From: an uncultured beta proteobacterium
Lineage (GTDB): Bacteria > Pseudomonadota > Gammaproteobacteria > Burkholderiales > SG8-41
NCBI GenBank assembly: GCA_903893565.1
Contig: CAITMU010000057.1
Location: forward strand, 1 to 51,603
Direction of reading: 5' to 3'
Length of the DNA stretch: 51,603 nucleotides
Shown: one piece after another, positions 36,535 through 44,893 of the stretch
Layout: each line of letters begins with the position of its first letter
Position numbering within the stretch: the first letter of the stretch is position 1
The notes under the pieces: model-generated
The model's database searches: none
Seen by the model: the letters and a program-made list of their open reading frames with translations, nothing else
Told to the model about the DNA's origin: nothing
Translations under genes and position numbers: made by a program

Positions 36535-36711
36535 TCAATATCGTAGGGCCTGATGATTCTGAGCATGAATCGCTCCCCGCCCTAAAATGGCAGACATTTT
36601 TTGATAGCTCTCGATGCTAAGCCGTAGGGCATCGTTTCGAATGGTCTGCAAAATTATCAAACTTAATTTAGGATGCACTTGGACCCAAACGCTTGTCGTT
36701 GCGTTACGCAT
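36535..36711 (-). CDS. Possible small ORF, 58 aa
   Basis: This minus-strand frame runs from ATG (36711) to TGA (36535-36537), with a protein-like composition (VQVHPKLSLIILQTIRNDAL, then SIESYQKMSAILGRGA). It lacks a visible ribosome binding site and I do not recognise it. Its start is 10 bases from the dyad at 36722-36750. Confidence 0.25.
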   Translation of the reverse strand: MRNATTSVWVQVHPKLSLIILQTIRNDALRLSIESYQKMSAILGRGAIHAQNHQALRY

Positions 36712-36721
36712 CGCTAATGAT

Positions 36722-36750
36722 GTTTATTGTCCATATCGTGGATAATAAAC
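36722..36750. promoter_or_regulatory. Long intergenic dyad (12-bp arms)
   Basis: GTTTATTGTCCA and TGGATAATAAAC pair over 12 positions with one G-T wobble around a TATCG loop. The element sits about 155 bp upstream of the MFS gene, between it and a small minus-strand frame. Its AT-rich arms suit an operator; the TTTGT that follows is too weak for a standard terminator. Confidence 0.5.
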
Positions 36751-36905
36751 TTTGTATCATTATCTGGAGTTTGTCGCTGATAAAGTATGAATACTTTACA
36801 ATGCTTGGAAAGATTGAAAGTTCTGCTTAAAACAAGAAAATCAGCCCCCGTCTTTGGTATTTGACGAACCTTTAAACCCTTTTGCCTGTGTGATTGAAGT
36901 CGGTT
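36751..36905. other. Leader of the MFS gene
   Basis: No gene is seen here. It presumably carries the promoter of the MFS gene; TTGAAAGTTCTGCTTAAA-type AT-rich sequence is present but I could not fix promoter elements. Confidence 0.35.
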
Positions 36906-38066
36906 ATGCCTATCTATCTCATTTCATTGCTTTGTCTCATGAATCACGTCTGCTTCAGTGGCAGTCGTATGGTGATGTCGTTGTATGCATTGGAGTTGGG
37001 AGCCAATCAGTTTACGATCGGTATACTGATGGCTTTATATGCTGTTTGTCCCCTTTTTTTTGCTATTTATGCAGGTCGACTCGCTGACCGGGTGGGCCCG
37101 CGCGTTCCCATGATGGCGGGTACGGCAGGATTATTTCTGGCAATGTTACTGCCCCCCTTATTTCCAGGGCTCATAACCCTTTATGTGGCAAGTATATTAA
37201 TTGGCTCATCTTTTCATTTTTTCTTTGTCTCTGTTCATGGCACTACGGGAGGGGTAGGGGGCGAAGGGGTAGAAAATCGTGCCCGCAACTACTCATTGGT
37301 TAGTCTTGGTTTTTCTGCAGCCGGGTTACTAGGACCCTTTTTGGCGGGATTTTCCATTGACCACTTAGGGCACCTGAATAGCTATATGATTTTATCGACG
37401 TTTACTTTAGTGCCTTTATTATTGATGGCTTTTAAGCCGGATTTCATTCCTAAGGCAAAAAAATCAACCCAGAACACAGACAATCACAAAGTGATGGATC
37501 TTTGGAAAATAAAGCCGCTGAGAAGAACTTTTATTGCCAGTGGAATTTTGTCAGCGGGTTGGGATCTTTTTCAATTCTACGTGCCTATTTACGGTCACTC
37601 GATTGGTTTATCTGCATCAGTAATTGGTTTGATCTTATCCAGTTTTGCATTAGCCACTTTCACCGTTCGTACTTTTTTACCTCAGTTGGCCAAAAGTATA
37701 GGTGAGATTAAAATTCTTATTTACGGTATTTTTATTGCGGCTGTAGCGTTTAGTTTATTTCCCCTTTTTACTAATCCTTTTTTATTGGGTTGTGTCGCAT
37801 TTCTTTTGGGATTAGGTGCTGGTAGCGGACAACCGATGTCGATGTCCTTGATTTATTCATTGTCACCTGCCGGAAGAACCTCTGAGGCAGCAGGGTTAAG
37901 GGTTATGGTCAATAATTGCGCACATTTATTTATTCCACTATTTTTTGGATACTTGGGGACAGCCTTTGGCTTCGCGCCGGTTTTTTTAACCAATTCCGGA
38001 ATGTTGGCGATGGCCGCATTGCTGATGAAAAAAACATTGCCCAGTAAGTCCGAGGCAAAAAAATAA
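36906..38066 (+). CDS. MFS transporter
   Basis: This 386-residue major facilitator superfamily transporter of about 12 membrane segments has the inter-helix 2/3 motif GRLADRVGPRVPMM at about 57-70. A hydrophilic central loop at about 180-200 (K-A-K-K-S-T-Q-N-T-D-N-H-K) separates the two six-helix halves. I prefer ATG 36906 to the TTG at 36894; neither has a good ribosome binding site. The overall pattern resembles drug/metabolite exporters, but direction and substrate are unknown. It is convergent with Bug receptor 11. Confidence 0.82.
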   Translation: MPIYLISLLCLMNHVCFSGSRMVMSLYALELGANQFTIGILMALYAVCPLFFAIYAGRLADRVGPRVPMMAGTAGLFLAMLLPPLFPGLITLYVASILIGSSFHFFFVSVHGTTGGVGGEGVENRARNYSLVSLGFSAAGLLGPFLAGFSIDHLGHLNSYMILSTFTLVPLLLMAFKPDFIPKAKKSTQNTDNHKVMDLWKIKPLRRTFIASGILSAGWDLFQFYVPIYGHSIGLSASVIGLILSSFALATFTVRTFLPQLAKSIGEIKILIYGIFIAAVAFSLFPLFTNPFLLGCVAFLLGLGAGSGQPMSMSLIYSLSPAGRTSEAAGLRVMVNNCAHLFIPLFFGYLGTAFGFAPVFLTNSGMLAMAALLMKKTLPSKSEAKK

Positions 38067-38184
38067 AATAGGCTCGTAAGATTGACGTGGCGGGCGTGTT
38101 GCTAAGATGATTGCCAGTAGAGGTAGTAGTGGGCCTCATATTGGATTGCGTAAAATCAGACTGACCACTAATACTAATCCTCAT

Positions 38185-39189
38185 TTATAAATGAATGTCA
38201 GCCGCTTTAATAATTTTGCCGGCAAGAAGAAATTCCCTTTTGATTTCCTGACTAAATTGCTCAGGTGTGTTGCCTGAGGCGATGGCACCTTCCCGTTGTA
38301 GATGGGACAAAATATCAGGGTCATGTAAAATTTTATTCGTCGTTGAGTAAAGTTGATTGATGATTTTTTTAGACGTGTGCGCAGGGGCAATTAATCCATA
38401 CCACGAGCCATTTTCGTAACCGGCATATCCCATCTCACCAAAAGTGGGTAGGTCTGGCATTAAATTCATGCGTTGAGAGCTCGCCGTTGCAACCGCGCGA
38501 AGTCGCCCCGATTTGATATGCGGCAAGAAGACGCCAGGGTTGCCATACATGATTTGGGTTTCATTACTTAGCAAAGCCAGTGTTCCGGGGCCAGCGCCCT
38601 TATAAAGAATTTGTATCACGTTTAGTTTTTGATCTAACCTAAATCGTTCCATGGCCAGGTGTCCAGCGGAACCCATACCAGAAACGCCCCAGACTAATTT
38701 GCCGGGATTGGATTGAGCATACTCAACGATTTGTTTAACCGTTCTAGGGGCAAAAGTGCTGTTAGCCGCCAACAGACTGGGGACGTCAGCAATTTTAGTG
38801 ATGGCACTAAAATCATTCACAGGGTCGAAAGGGGGTTTTTTCATCAGATTCACACTCACGGTCATCACCGACACAGCCCCTAGCAGCAACGTATAACCAT
38901 CCGGAATAGCTTTGGCGACTAAATCCCCTGCGAGTATCCCGCCCGCTCCCCCTCTGTTTTCATAGATGATACTTTGACCTAGGATGTCAGATAATTTTTG
39001 TATGATAGGGCGAACGGTCACATCGGCACCACCTGCCGGTGCAAAAGGAATGAGTAGCCGAATGGGCTTGCTCGGGTAATTGGCGCTTTGACTCAAAGCG
39101 TTTAAGCTAAAGCCCGAAAGAAAACAACACAGTGCGAGCGCACTCGCGATCGGTAAGGTTTTCATTCTTTTTTTTACTTTATTGTTCAT
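38185..39189 (-). CDS. Bug/TctC-type periplasmic receptor 11
   Basis: This 334-residue Bug receptor has a basic N-region (N-K-V-K-K-R-M-K) and a signal peptide cut near ALS|Q. Loops are IPFAPAGGADVTVR, with Ala in the first glycine position, and GVSGMGSAGHLAMERF. It diverges from the CoA ligase gene of the 39-44 kb operon and is probably the receptor serving that pathway. Confidence 0.89.
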   Translation of the reverse strand: MNNKVKKRMKTLPIASALALCCFLSGFSLNALSQSANYPSKPIRLLIPFAPAGGADVTVRPIIQKLSDILGQSIIYENRGGAGGILAGDLVAKAIPDGYTLLLGAVSVMTVSVNLMKKPPFDPVNDFSAITKIADVPSLLAANSTFAPRTVKQIVEYAQSNPGKLVWGVSGMGSAGHLAMERFRLDQKLNVIQILYKGAGPGTLALLSNETQIMYGNPGVFLPHIKSGRLRAVATASSQRMNLMPDLPTFGEMGYAGYENGSWYGLIAPAHTSKKIINQLYSTTNKILHDPDILSHLQREGAIASGNTPEQFSQEIKREFLLAGKIIKAADIHL

Positions 39190-39322
39190 GGTTATTTTTT
39201 TGCAAAGTCTGTATTTTGGAAAAAAAGCAGAGATTAAATTTTTTATGAGATCCTGTCACGAATGAGATAATATCATTGGTATTCATTTAATCATAAACGT
39301 GTTTTTCTCTTCTCAATCCGTC

Positions 39323-40921
39323 ATGTCTTTTAATGATCCCGCTGTCAATGCATTGTATGACCTTCCTATGGAGCAACGCCATATTGGGTATTGGTTGCAT
39401 CGTAGAGCCGTGGAAGAGGGCGACAGGCCATTTGTAACTATTGGTGGAGAAACGTACAGTTTTGTTCAAGTCCATAAACAATCTCATGATTTAGCTCGTG
39501 GACTTTTAACGCAAGGCATAGGCCCTCAAAGTCGCGTCGTATTACTCTTGCCTAATTGCGTGGAATTTGTTTTTTCTTGGTTTGCTGCTAGTTTACTGGG
39601 TTGTCAGATTGTACCTTTAAATACTCAGTTAAAACATATTCAATTAGAGGTCTTGATTGAGGATGCCAAACCGGATGGAGTGATTGTTCATGAAAGTTTT
39701 CTGGGTGAACTTGCCAGCCTTAGTGAAATCGTAAGGCAATCCATCCCTTGGGTGTACTACGTGGGTGACGGGACCGAACGAGGGATGAATGCGTTTGAGA
39801 ATTTCAGGTCTTTGGATGAACTTTTTTTAAGCGAAGGCCATTCAATCCAACCCTTTTCTGATCATCGAGGTATACAAGTTATCTCCTATACGTCGGGTAG
39901 TACCGGACCGGCTAAGGGCGTGATGATTCCCAATGCCCAGGCCTTTTCCTCAGCCTGCACTTATATGCGTTTAAGTGCGATGAACCGTGACGACGTGTTG
40001 TACTCTCCCTTACCTTTATTTCACGGTTTATCCAGCCGCATGTGTTTGTTGCCGGCATTAGTGCTAGGGGCCCATGCCGTGATTGATGTGCGTTTTAGCG
40101 CTTCTTCTTATTGGCAAAAAGCCGCCGAGTGTGGTGCCAGTCTGGGATTTGTGGTGCATGCTATTGTTTCTTTGATTAAAGCGCAGCCACCGGGTCCTTA
40201 TGACCGAAAACATCGAGTGCGTGCCATCTTTAATGCCGCGCATGATGAAGCATTTGAACAGCGCTTTGGAGTCAAAACCCTAGAAGCCTTTGCCATGACA
40301 GAGACTAGTTTTTTACTCTACAACCGCTATCCTCTGCGTCAATGGGGCTCTACGGGCAAAGCACACGAGGACTGGCAATTGGCATTAGTGGATGAACAAG
40401 ATCAAGCAGTACCCATAGGCAAGGTAGGGGAATTGGTCGCCAGACCTTTGAAGCCCTACATAATGATGCAAGGTTATCTTAATAAACCTCAGGCTACGCT
40501 CGAAGCTTGGCGAAACTTGTGGTTTCATACCGGTGATTTGCTACGGTGTAATGAGCAGGGGGATTATTTCTACGTTGATCGAAAAAAAGATCGTATTCGC
40601 CGTCGTGGTGAGAATGTTTCTACCTTTGATGTTGAGCATTGTGTCTTGGATTATGAATCGATTCAAGAGTGCGTCATTTTGGCCTACCCCTCACCAATGG
40701 GGGAGGATGATATCCGTTTAATTTTGGTGGCTAAAGCGGGCCTGACACTACAGCCCGAAGTGCTTTATGCTTGGCTCAAACAACGATTGCCGACATTTTC
40801 TCTACCCCGTTATATTGAATGCGTCGATACTTTACCTCGCATGGGCACGGGTAAAATTGATAAGTTGGAACTAAAAAAAAGAGGTCTTGGATTGAATGTC
40901 TGGGATGCACAGAAGCTTTAA
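39323..40921 (+). CDS. AMP-forming acyl-CoA ligase (CaiC-like)
   Basis: This 532-residue member of the adenylate-forming family activates a carboxylic acid as its CoA thioester. Motifs are S-Y-T-S-G-S-T-G-P-A-K-G near 190, F-A-M-T-E-T-S near 330, D-R-K-K-D-R-I-R-R-R-G-E-N-V-S near 420 (the R-R-R-G-E-N form is typical of the carnitine/crotonobetaine-CoA ligase subgroup), and C-terminal catalytic Lys in M-G-T-G-K-I-D-K. ATG 39323 is preferred to GTG 39299; neither has a good ribosome binding site. It is the first gene of a five-gene operon and sets its entry reaction. Confidence 0.87.
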   Translation: MSFNDPAVNALYDLPMEQRHIGYWLHRRAVEEGDRPFVTIGGETYSFVQVHKQSHDLARGLLTQGIGPQSRVVLLLPNCVEFVFSWFAASLLGCQIVPLNTQLKHIQLEVLIEDAKPDGVIVHESFLGELASLSEIVRQSIPWVYYVGDGTERGMNAFENFRSLDELFLSEGHSIQPFSDHRGIQVISYTSGSTGPAKGVMIPNAQAFSSACTYMRLSAMNRDDVLYSPLPLFHGLSSRMCLLPALVLGAHAVIDVRFSASSYWQKAAECGASLGFVVHAIVSLIKAQPPGPYDRKHRVRAIFNAAHDEAFEQRFGVKTLEAFAMTETSFLLYNRYPLRQWGSTGKAHEDWQLALVDEQDQAVPIGKVGELVARPLKPYIMMQGYLNKPQATLEAWRNLWFHTGDLLRCNEQGDYFYVDRKKDRIRRRGENVSTFDVEHCVLDYESIQECVILAYPSPMGEDDIRLILVAKAGLTLQPEVLYAWLKQRLPTFSLPRYIECVDTLPRMGTGKIDKLELKKRGLGLNVWDAQKL

Positions 40922-40944
40922 GAAAGATTGATACGGGGAGTATA

Positions 40945-42078
40945 GTGAAAAATTCTCAGTCGGCGGCGGTCATCGGTGTGGGTAGTACGGCATTTGGGAA
41001 TTTTCCTGAGGAAGATGCCACGACCTTAGGTATCGCTGCGTTGCACAGCGCATTACAGGATGCGGGATTGCAGATGCAGGATATCGATGGGTTGATCTTG
41101 CACCGCGTCGCTGATTATCAAAGGTTTGTAAGAACGACAGGTTTACAACCACGATTTATGAATACCGTGCCAGGTCAGGGGCGCATGACAGGGGTCGCGA
41201 TTCAAGCGGCTGCCAGTGCGATTTTGTCTGGGGCCGCCAAAACGATTGCATTGGTGCATGGTAACGATGGACGTAGTGTTGGGGCCCGTTATGGCGGGCT
41301 CACGGATCGTTACGGAACGGGAGCCGAGCAACTGTGGTTTCCTTATGGTATGACTTCACCGGGTGCCGTGAATGCTTTGCAGTTTCAAAGGCATATGAAA
41401 AAATACGGCACTACCTCCGAACAACTGGCTGCGGTGGCTGTGGCCTTTCGTAAACATGCGGGGCTAAATCCTTTGGCGGTTATGCAAAAACCGATCACGG
41501 TGGAAGATCATCAAAATTCCCGCTTTATCTGCGAGCCCTTGCACCTTCTTGATTATTGCCTTATTAATGATGGTGGTGTGGCTATGATTTTAACGAGCGC
41601 AGAGCGCGCTCGAGATGCGAAGCAGCCAGCGGCTTATTTAAGAGGGTTTGCCATGGCTTCGCGTTTGTCAGAAGGAGAGTTTTCGGATGACTTTGGGCGC
41701 GAATGTATGCGTAAGGTAGCTGATGACGTTTTTGCCATGGCTGGGGTCGGACCTGAAGATATCAATGCCCTAATGATTTATGATAATTTTTCCCCTAGTG
41801 TCATGTTTAATTTGGAAGGTTATGGTTTTTGTCCTGTCGGTGAAAGTGGTCGTTGGATACAAGACGGACGGCTTGAGTTAACGGGACAGTATCCTACTAA
41901 TACCAATGGCGGTCATTTGTCAGAAAGCTATATGCAGGGTTGGTCATTAAATGTCGAGGCCGTGCGCCAGATTCGAGCCGATTGTGGCGCTCGTCAAGTG
42001 CCAGATGCCCATTTTGTGCAATACCTATCAGGCGGGCCGATCAGCACGTCAATCATTTATGGAAGCCAACCGGTATGA
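40945..42078 (+). CDS. Thiolase-like protein (SCP-x/lipid-transfer type)
   Basis: This 377-residue thiolase-fold protein begins GTG at 40945, with GGGGAG upstream. The family's N-terminal core is present (I-G-V-G-S-T-A-F-G-N-F-P, then L-Q-D-A-G-L), and QYLSGGP-type C-terminal glycine loop near 364. At the usual nucleophile position it has V-P-G-Q-G-R-M with no Cys, as in many SCP-x-like thiolases that pair with a DUF35 protein. Retro-aldol or scaffold-type functions have been proposed for such pairs. Its TGA overlaps the ATG of the DUF35 gene, which supports an obligate complex. Confidence 0.83.
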   Translation: MKNSQSAAVIGVGSTAFGNFPEEDATTLGIAALHSALQDAGLQMQDIDGLILHRVADYQRFVRTTGLQPRFMNTVPGQGRMTGVAIQAAASAILSGAAKTIALVHGNDGRSVGARYGGLTDRYGTGAEQLWFPYGMTSPGAVNALQFQRHMKKYGTTSEQLAAVAVAFRKHAGLNPLAVMQKPITVEDHQNSRFICEPLHLLDYCLINDGGVAMILTSAERARDAKQPAAYLRGFAMASRLSEGEFSDDFGRECMRKVADDVFAMAGVGPEDINALMIYDNFSPSVMFNLEGYGFCPVGESGRWIQDGRLELTGQYPTNTNGGHLSESYMQGWSLNVEAVRQIRADCGARQVPDAHFVQYLSGGPISTSIIYGSQPV

Positions 42079-42494
42079 GTGAATTGAAAACATTACAGCC
42101 CGTGGTCGATGCTCTCAGTCGTCCTTTTTGGCAAGCCGCCCGTGCCCATCACCTCGTGCTGCCCCGCTGTGAGGGTTGTCAGACGCTCCGCGCCCATTTT
42201 GAACGCTGGTGCGCGGTATGTGGGGACGAACATTTTCAATGGGAACGACTGAGCGGTCGTGGTAAGGTTTGGTCCCATTGCATATTTCACCGTATCTACT
42301 TTCCCAGTTCTGATTTAAAAGTCCCATACAATGTTGCCGTCGTGGCTCTGGAGGAGGGACCGCGTTTAATTAGCAATATTGTGGGAATTGATTCTCAATT
42401 CATTGAAATTGATATGCCAGTCATCGTGCACTTTGAGGATATGACGGAGGAGATTTCTTTGGTGAAATTTAAACCCCTGCATTTTTCTGTATGA
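42075..42494 (+). CDS. Zn-ribbon/OB-fold protein (DUF35)
   Basis: This 139-residue DUF35-type protein has a Zn ribbon Cys-x2-Cys ... Cys-x2-Cys (L-P-R-C-E-G-C, then W-C-A-V-C-G; about residues 33-55), followed by an OB-fold that in this family binds acyl-CoA. The ATG at 42075 overlaps the thiolase-like stop; an upstream open frame lies inside that gene and is not used. It is the obligate partner of the preceding thiolase-like protein in the usual arrangement. Its TGA overlaps the next ATG. Confidence 0.87.
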   Translation: MSELKTLQPVVDALSRPFWQAARAHHLVLPRCEGCQTLRAHFERWCAVCGDEHFQWERLSGRGKVWSHCIFHRIYFPSSDLKVPYNVAVVALEEGPRLISNIVGIDSQFIEIDMPVIVHFEDMTEEISLVKFKPLHFSV

Positions 42495-43369
42495 GTCATG
42501 AGATCCAGTGGATAAAGGGGTATCGAGCTATCATCGGGGAAGCTCCCTTGTGGTCTAGTTCTGAACAGGCACTTTACTGGATCGATACGGTGGGAAAAAA
42601 AATCCTACGCTATTTTCCTAAACAAAATTTGATGCAGATGCATGATCTGCCCCGCCGACCCAGTGCTTTATGTCTAGCCCAAGGAGGGCGATTGCTGGTA
42701 GCTTTTAAGCAAGGATTGGCTTTTTATGATTTTGAGTTAAATCAGTTGGAATGGTTTGAGCATCTTGGCATAGATTTCTCTCAAGCCCTTTTTAATGACG
42801 GAGCCTGTGACGCTATGGGCCGCTTGTGGATCGGCACTATGGATCGACAATTAACGAATCCGATAGGTCAACTTTATTGTATTCAGGCCGATTCGCCCGC
42901 CCAATCCATGCAGGTTGGTTTCACGGTGTCTAATGGTATTTGTTGGAGCCCTGATGGGCTGACGATGTATCAGGTGGATTCTCGTCCCGGCTTGATTTAT
43001 TCCTATGCGTTTGATTGTGCGTTAGGTTTGGTATCCAACCCCCGCCTTTTCCTTGATTATCGGGGTCGGGGGTGCCGTCCCGACGGTTGTACGACCGATA
43101 GTCTAGGAAATTTATGGGTGGCTGAACTAGAGGGCGGATGTGTTAGTGCTTATGATGAATGGGGTACAAAGATTAAAACGGTGAATTTGCCCGTTAAAAA
43201 ACCAACCAGTGTTTGTTTTGGGGGAGAGGATCTATCCATGTTATTTGTTACTTCGATGAGTTATGGTCAGTCGAGCGTAGAAGGCTCTGACACTAATGAG
43301 TTTGCGGGTCAATTAATGGTGTTGGATGTCGGGGTCTGTGGAAAAACAAAACCGATATTTACATTATGA
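42491..43369 (+). CDS. SMP-30/gluconolactonase-like lactonase
   Basis: This 292-residue six-bladed propeller is of the SMP-30/gluconolactonase/LRE family, metal-dependent lactone hydrolases. Metal ligands are in place with family spacing: Glu17 (I-G-E-A-P), Asn148 (V-S-N-G-I-C-W-S-P-D-G) and Asp198 (R-P-D-G); Asn102 (F-N-D-G) is the usual substrate-binding residue. There is no signal peptide, so it is cytoplasmic. It is joined to both neighbours by ATGA overlaps. A lactone intermediate in the pathway is therefore likely. Confidence 0.87.
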   Translation: MSHEIQWIKGYRAIIGEAPLWSSSEQALYWIDTVGKKILRYFPKQNLMQMHDLPRRPSALCLAQGGRLLVAFKQGLAFYDFELNQLEWFEHLGIDFSQALFNDGACDAMGRLWIGTMDRQLTNPIGQLYCIQADSPAQSMQVGFTVSNGICWSPDGLTMYQVDSRPGLIYSYAFDCALGLVSNPRLFLDYRGRGCRPDGCTTDSLGNLWVAELEGGCVSAYDEWGTKIKTVNLPVKKPTSVCFGGEDLSMLFVTSMSYGQSSVEGSDTNEFAGQLMVLDVGVCGKTKPIFTL

Positions 43370-44364
43370 AGGCCGTCGTCTGCAGCGCTATTGGTGGTCC
43401 GTCGAACGTGAGCGTCATGGACTGGCCTAATCGTGCCCCAAAAGCAGATGAGGTGAGGGTTGCCATCTACGCCGCGGGTATTAATTTTGGAGATTTGTTG
43501 GTGATTTCCGATCAATACCAAGTGAAATTACCCCCCCCGTTTGTGTTGGGGACTGAGGGCTCTGGGGTGGTTGTTGATTGTGGTGCTGATGTTACTGACG
43601 TAGTTCCAGGTGATAGAGTCTTACTTCAAAACAATGATGTTCGCGAGTGTTTTGCAGATGAAGTGTGCTTACTGGCCCAACGGGTGGCTAAAGTGCCAGA
43701 AGGTTTAAGCTTGGTGGATGTGGCAGCATTACCATTAAATTTTGGTACGGCATATTATGGCCTCGTTCATAGAGGCTCCCTGTTGCGGGGTGAGACCTTA
43801 CTCGTTCATGGGGCCTCCGGAGGGGTTGGATTGGCAGCTGTGAAATTAGGGCGATATTTAGGAGCTACCGTGATTGCTAGTGGATCTGATGACGAAAAAC
43901 TAGAAATTGTGAAAGCCGAGGGCGCACATTATGTGTTGAATGTTAAAGATGAAAATTTTAGTCAACGTATTTTGGAACTGACCCAAGGAAAAGGCGTGGA
44001 TGTGGTATTGGATCCTGTCGGTGGTGATGTCTTGGATCGGTCACTCAAGGCAGTAGGCATCGGTGGGCGAGTCTTGGTGGTGGGGTTTGCCGGAGGGCGT
44101 ATTAGCAGTGTAAAAACAAATCATATTTTATTCGGTGGACTGTCCATTATTGGGGTTCCTTATGGTGGCTTTACCAAAAGAAATCCTTCGTTGTGGAAAG
44201 ACATGATGTCAGTCATTATGCATTTAATGGCCCGCGATTTTATTCGACCTAGGATTGATGGCAAGTTTGGTTTTGATGAAATTCAGACTGCATTGGGCCA
44301 AATTGCCTATCGACAAACGGTGGGTAAGTGTTTGTTATTAAGTGATCGAGGGCTAAAAGCCTGA
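43366..44364 (+). CDS. Quinone-oxidoreductase-like MDR protein
   Basis: This 332-residue zinc-free medium-chain dehydrogenase/reductase of the NADPH:quinone oxidoreductase type has G-I-N-F-G-D near 43, GTEGSGVV near 61 and the nucleotide motif LLVHGASGGVGLAAVKLG (about 145-162). It probably reduces an enone or enoyl thioester. Lack of the structural and catalytic zinc Cys sets supports the quinone-reductase branch. The ATG overlaps the SMP-30 stop; it is the last gene of the operon. A run of eight C (43531-43538) encodes Pro-Pro in the N-terminal domain. Confidence 0.88.
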   Translation: MKAVVCSAIGGPSNVSVMDWPNRAPKADEVRVAIYAAGINFGDLLVISDQYQVKLPPPFVLGTEGSGVVVDCGADVTDVVPGDRVLLQNNDVRECFADEVCLLAQRVAKVPEGLSLVDVAALPLNFGTAYYGLVHRGSLLRGETLLVHGASGGVGLAAVKLGRYLGATVIASGSDDEKLEIVKAEGAHYVLNVKDENFSQRILELTQGKGVDVVLDPVGGDVLDRSLKAVGIGGRVLVVGFAGGRISSVKTNHILFGGLSIIGVPYGGFTKRNPSLWKDMMSVIMHLMARDFIRPRIDGKFGFDEIQTALGQIAYRQTVGKCLLLSDRGLKA

Positions 44365-44893
44365 GGGTTTAAATTATTGATGTAATTCTTCCCGAGCTGG
44401 CTTCTAAGGATATTAAAAAAGCGGAAGTTTATCGGCGGTGAGATGGTGGCTGGGAACTCTTGTGATCATTGGAGTTATCAAGGCGAACAAGAAATTAAAG
44501 GATAGTAGAATCTTCTTACCAAAACACAACTTAAAATAATGCAATAATTTAGAGTGTTAAAATTTTTTAGGACAAGAGGCGCTCTCGATCGAGCATTTTT
44601 ACAATGAAAGCATCTGTTAAGATTTCCCAAAAAATGTATCAATGATTTTTTCGGGCATAATCGATATTTTTAATCTTCCTAAGTCAATGCAAATGTAGAC
44701 ATATTTGGGAAAAAACAGGCGACACAAGAATATTAGATGACTCTCTAAAGCGGTATAATCTTTCTAAACCTAATGGCGGGCATGTTTTTCCCCGCTTAGT
44801 GTTCGGTCTAGTGACAATCATAAAAATGGCTTAAATTTTAATTTAAAGCAGTCTTTCTTTGCATTAAAAGAATAAACGCAGGGGGAAAAGCAA
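44365..44893. other. Gene-free region after the 39-44 kb operon
   Basis: These 529 bases hold no gene that I can support. Short open stretches at about 44380-44500 (one reading DVILPELASKDIKKAEVYRR, then a stop) could be worn gene remains but are too short to assign. A weak hairpin lies at 44581. The promoter of Bug receptor 12 should be in the last part. Confidence 0.5.
44581..44600 (+). terminator. Weak hairpin with T-run
   Basis: GCTC (44581-44584) and GAGC (44591-44594) pair around a 6-nt loop, followed by ATTTTT. With only 4 bp and 216 bp past the operon's stop, it is at best a weak terminator. The centre CTCGATCGAG is palindromic. Confidence 0.25.

Noticed and set aside
41940..42074. 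Longer start for the DUF35 gene
   Set aside because: The extra 45 residues overlap the thiolase-like coding region; the ATGA at 42075 gives the usual DUF35 length.
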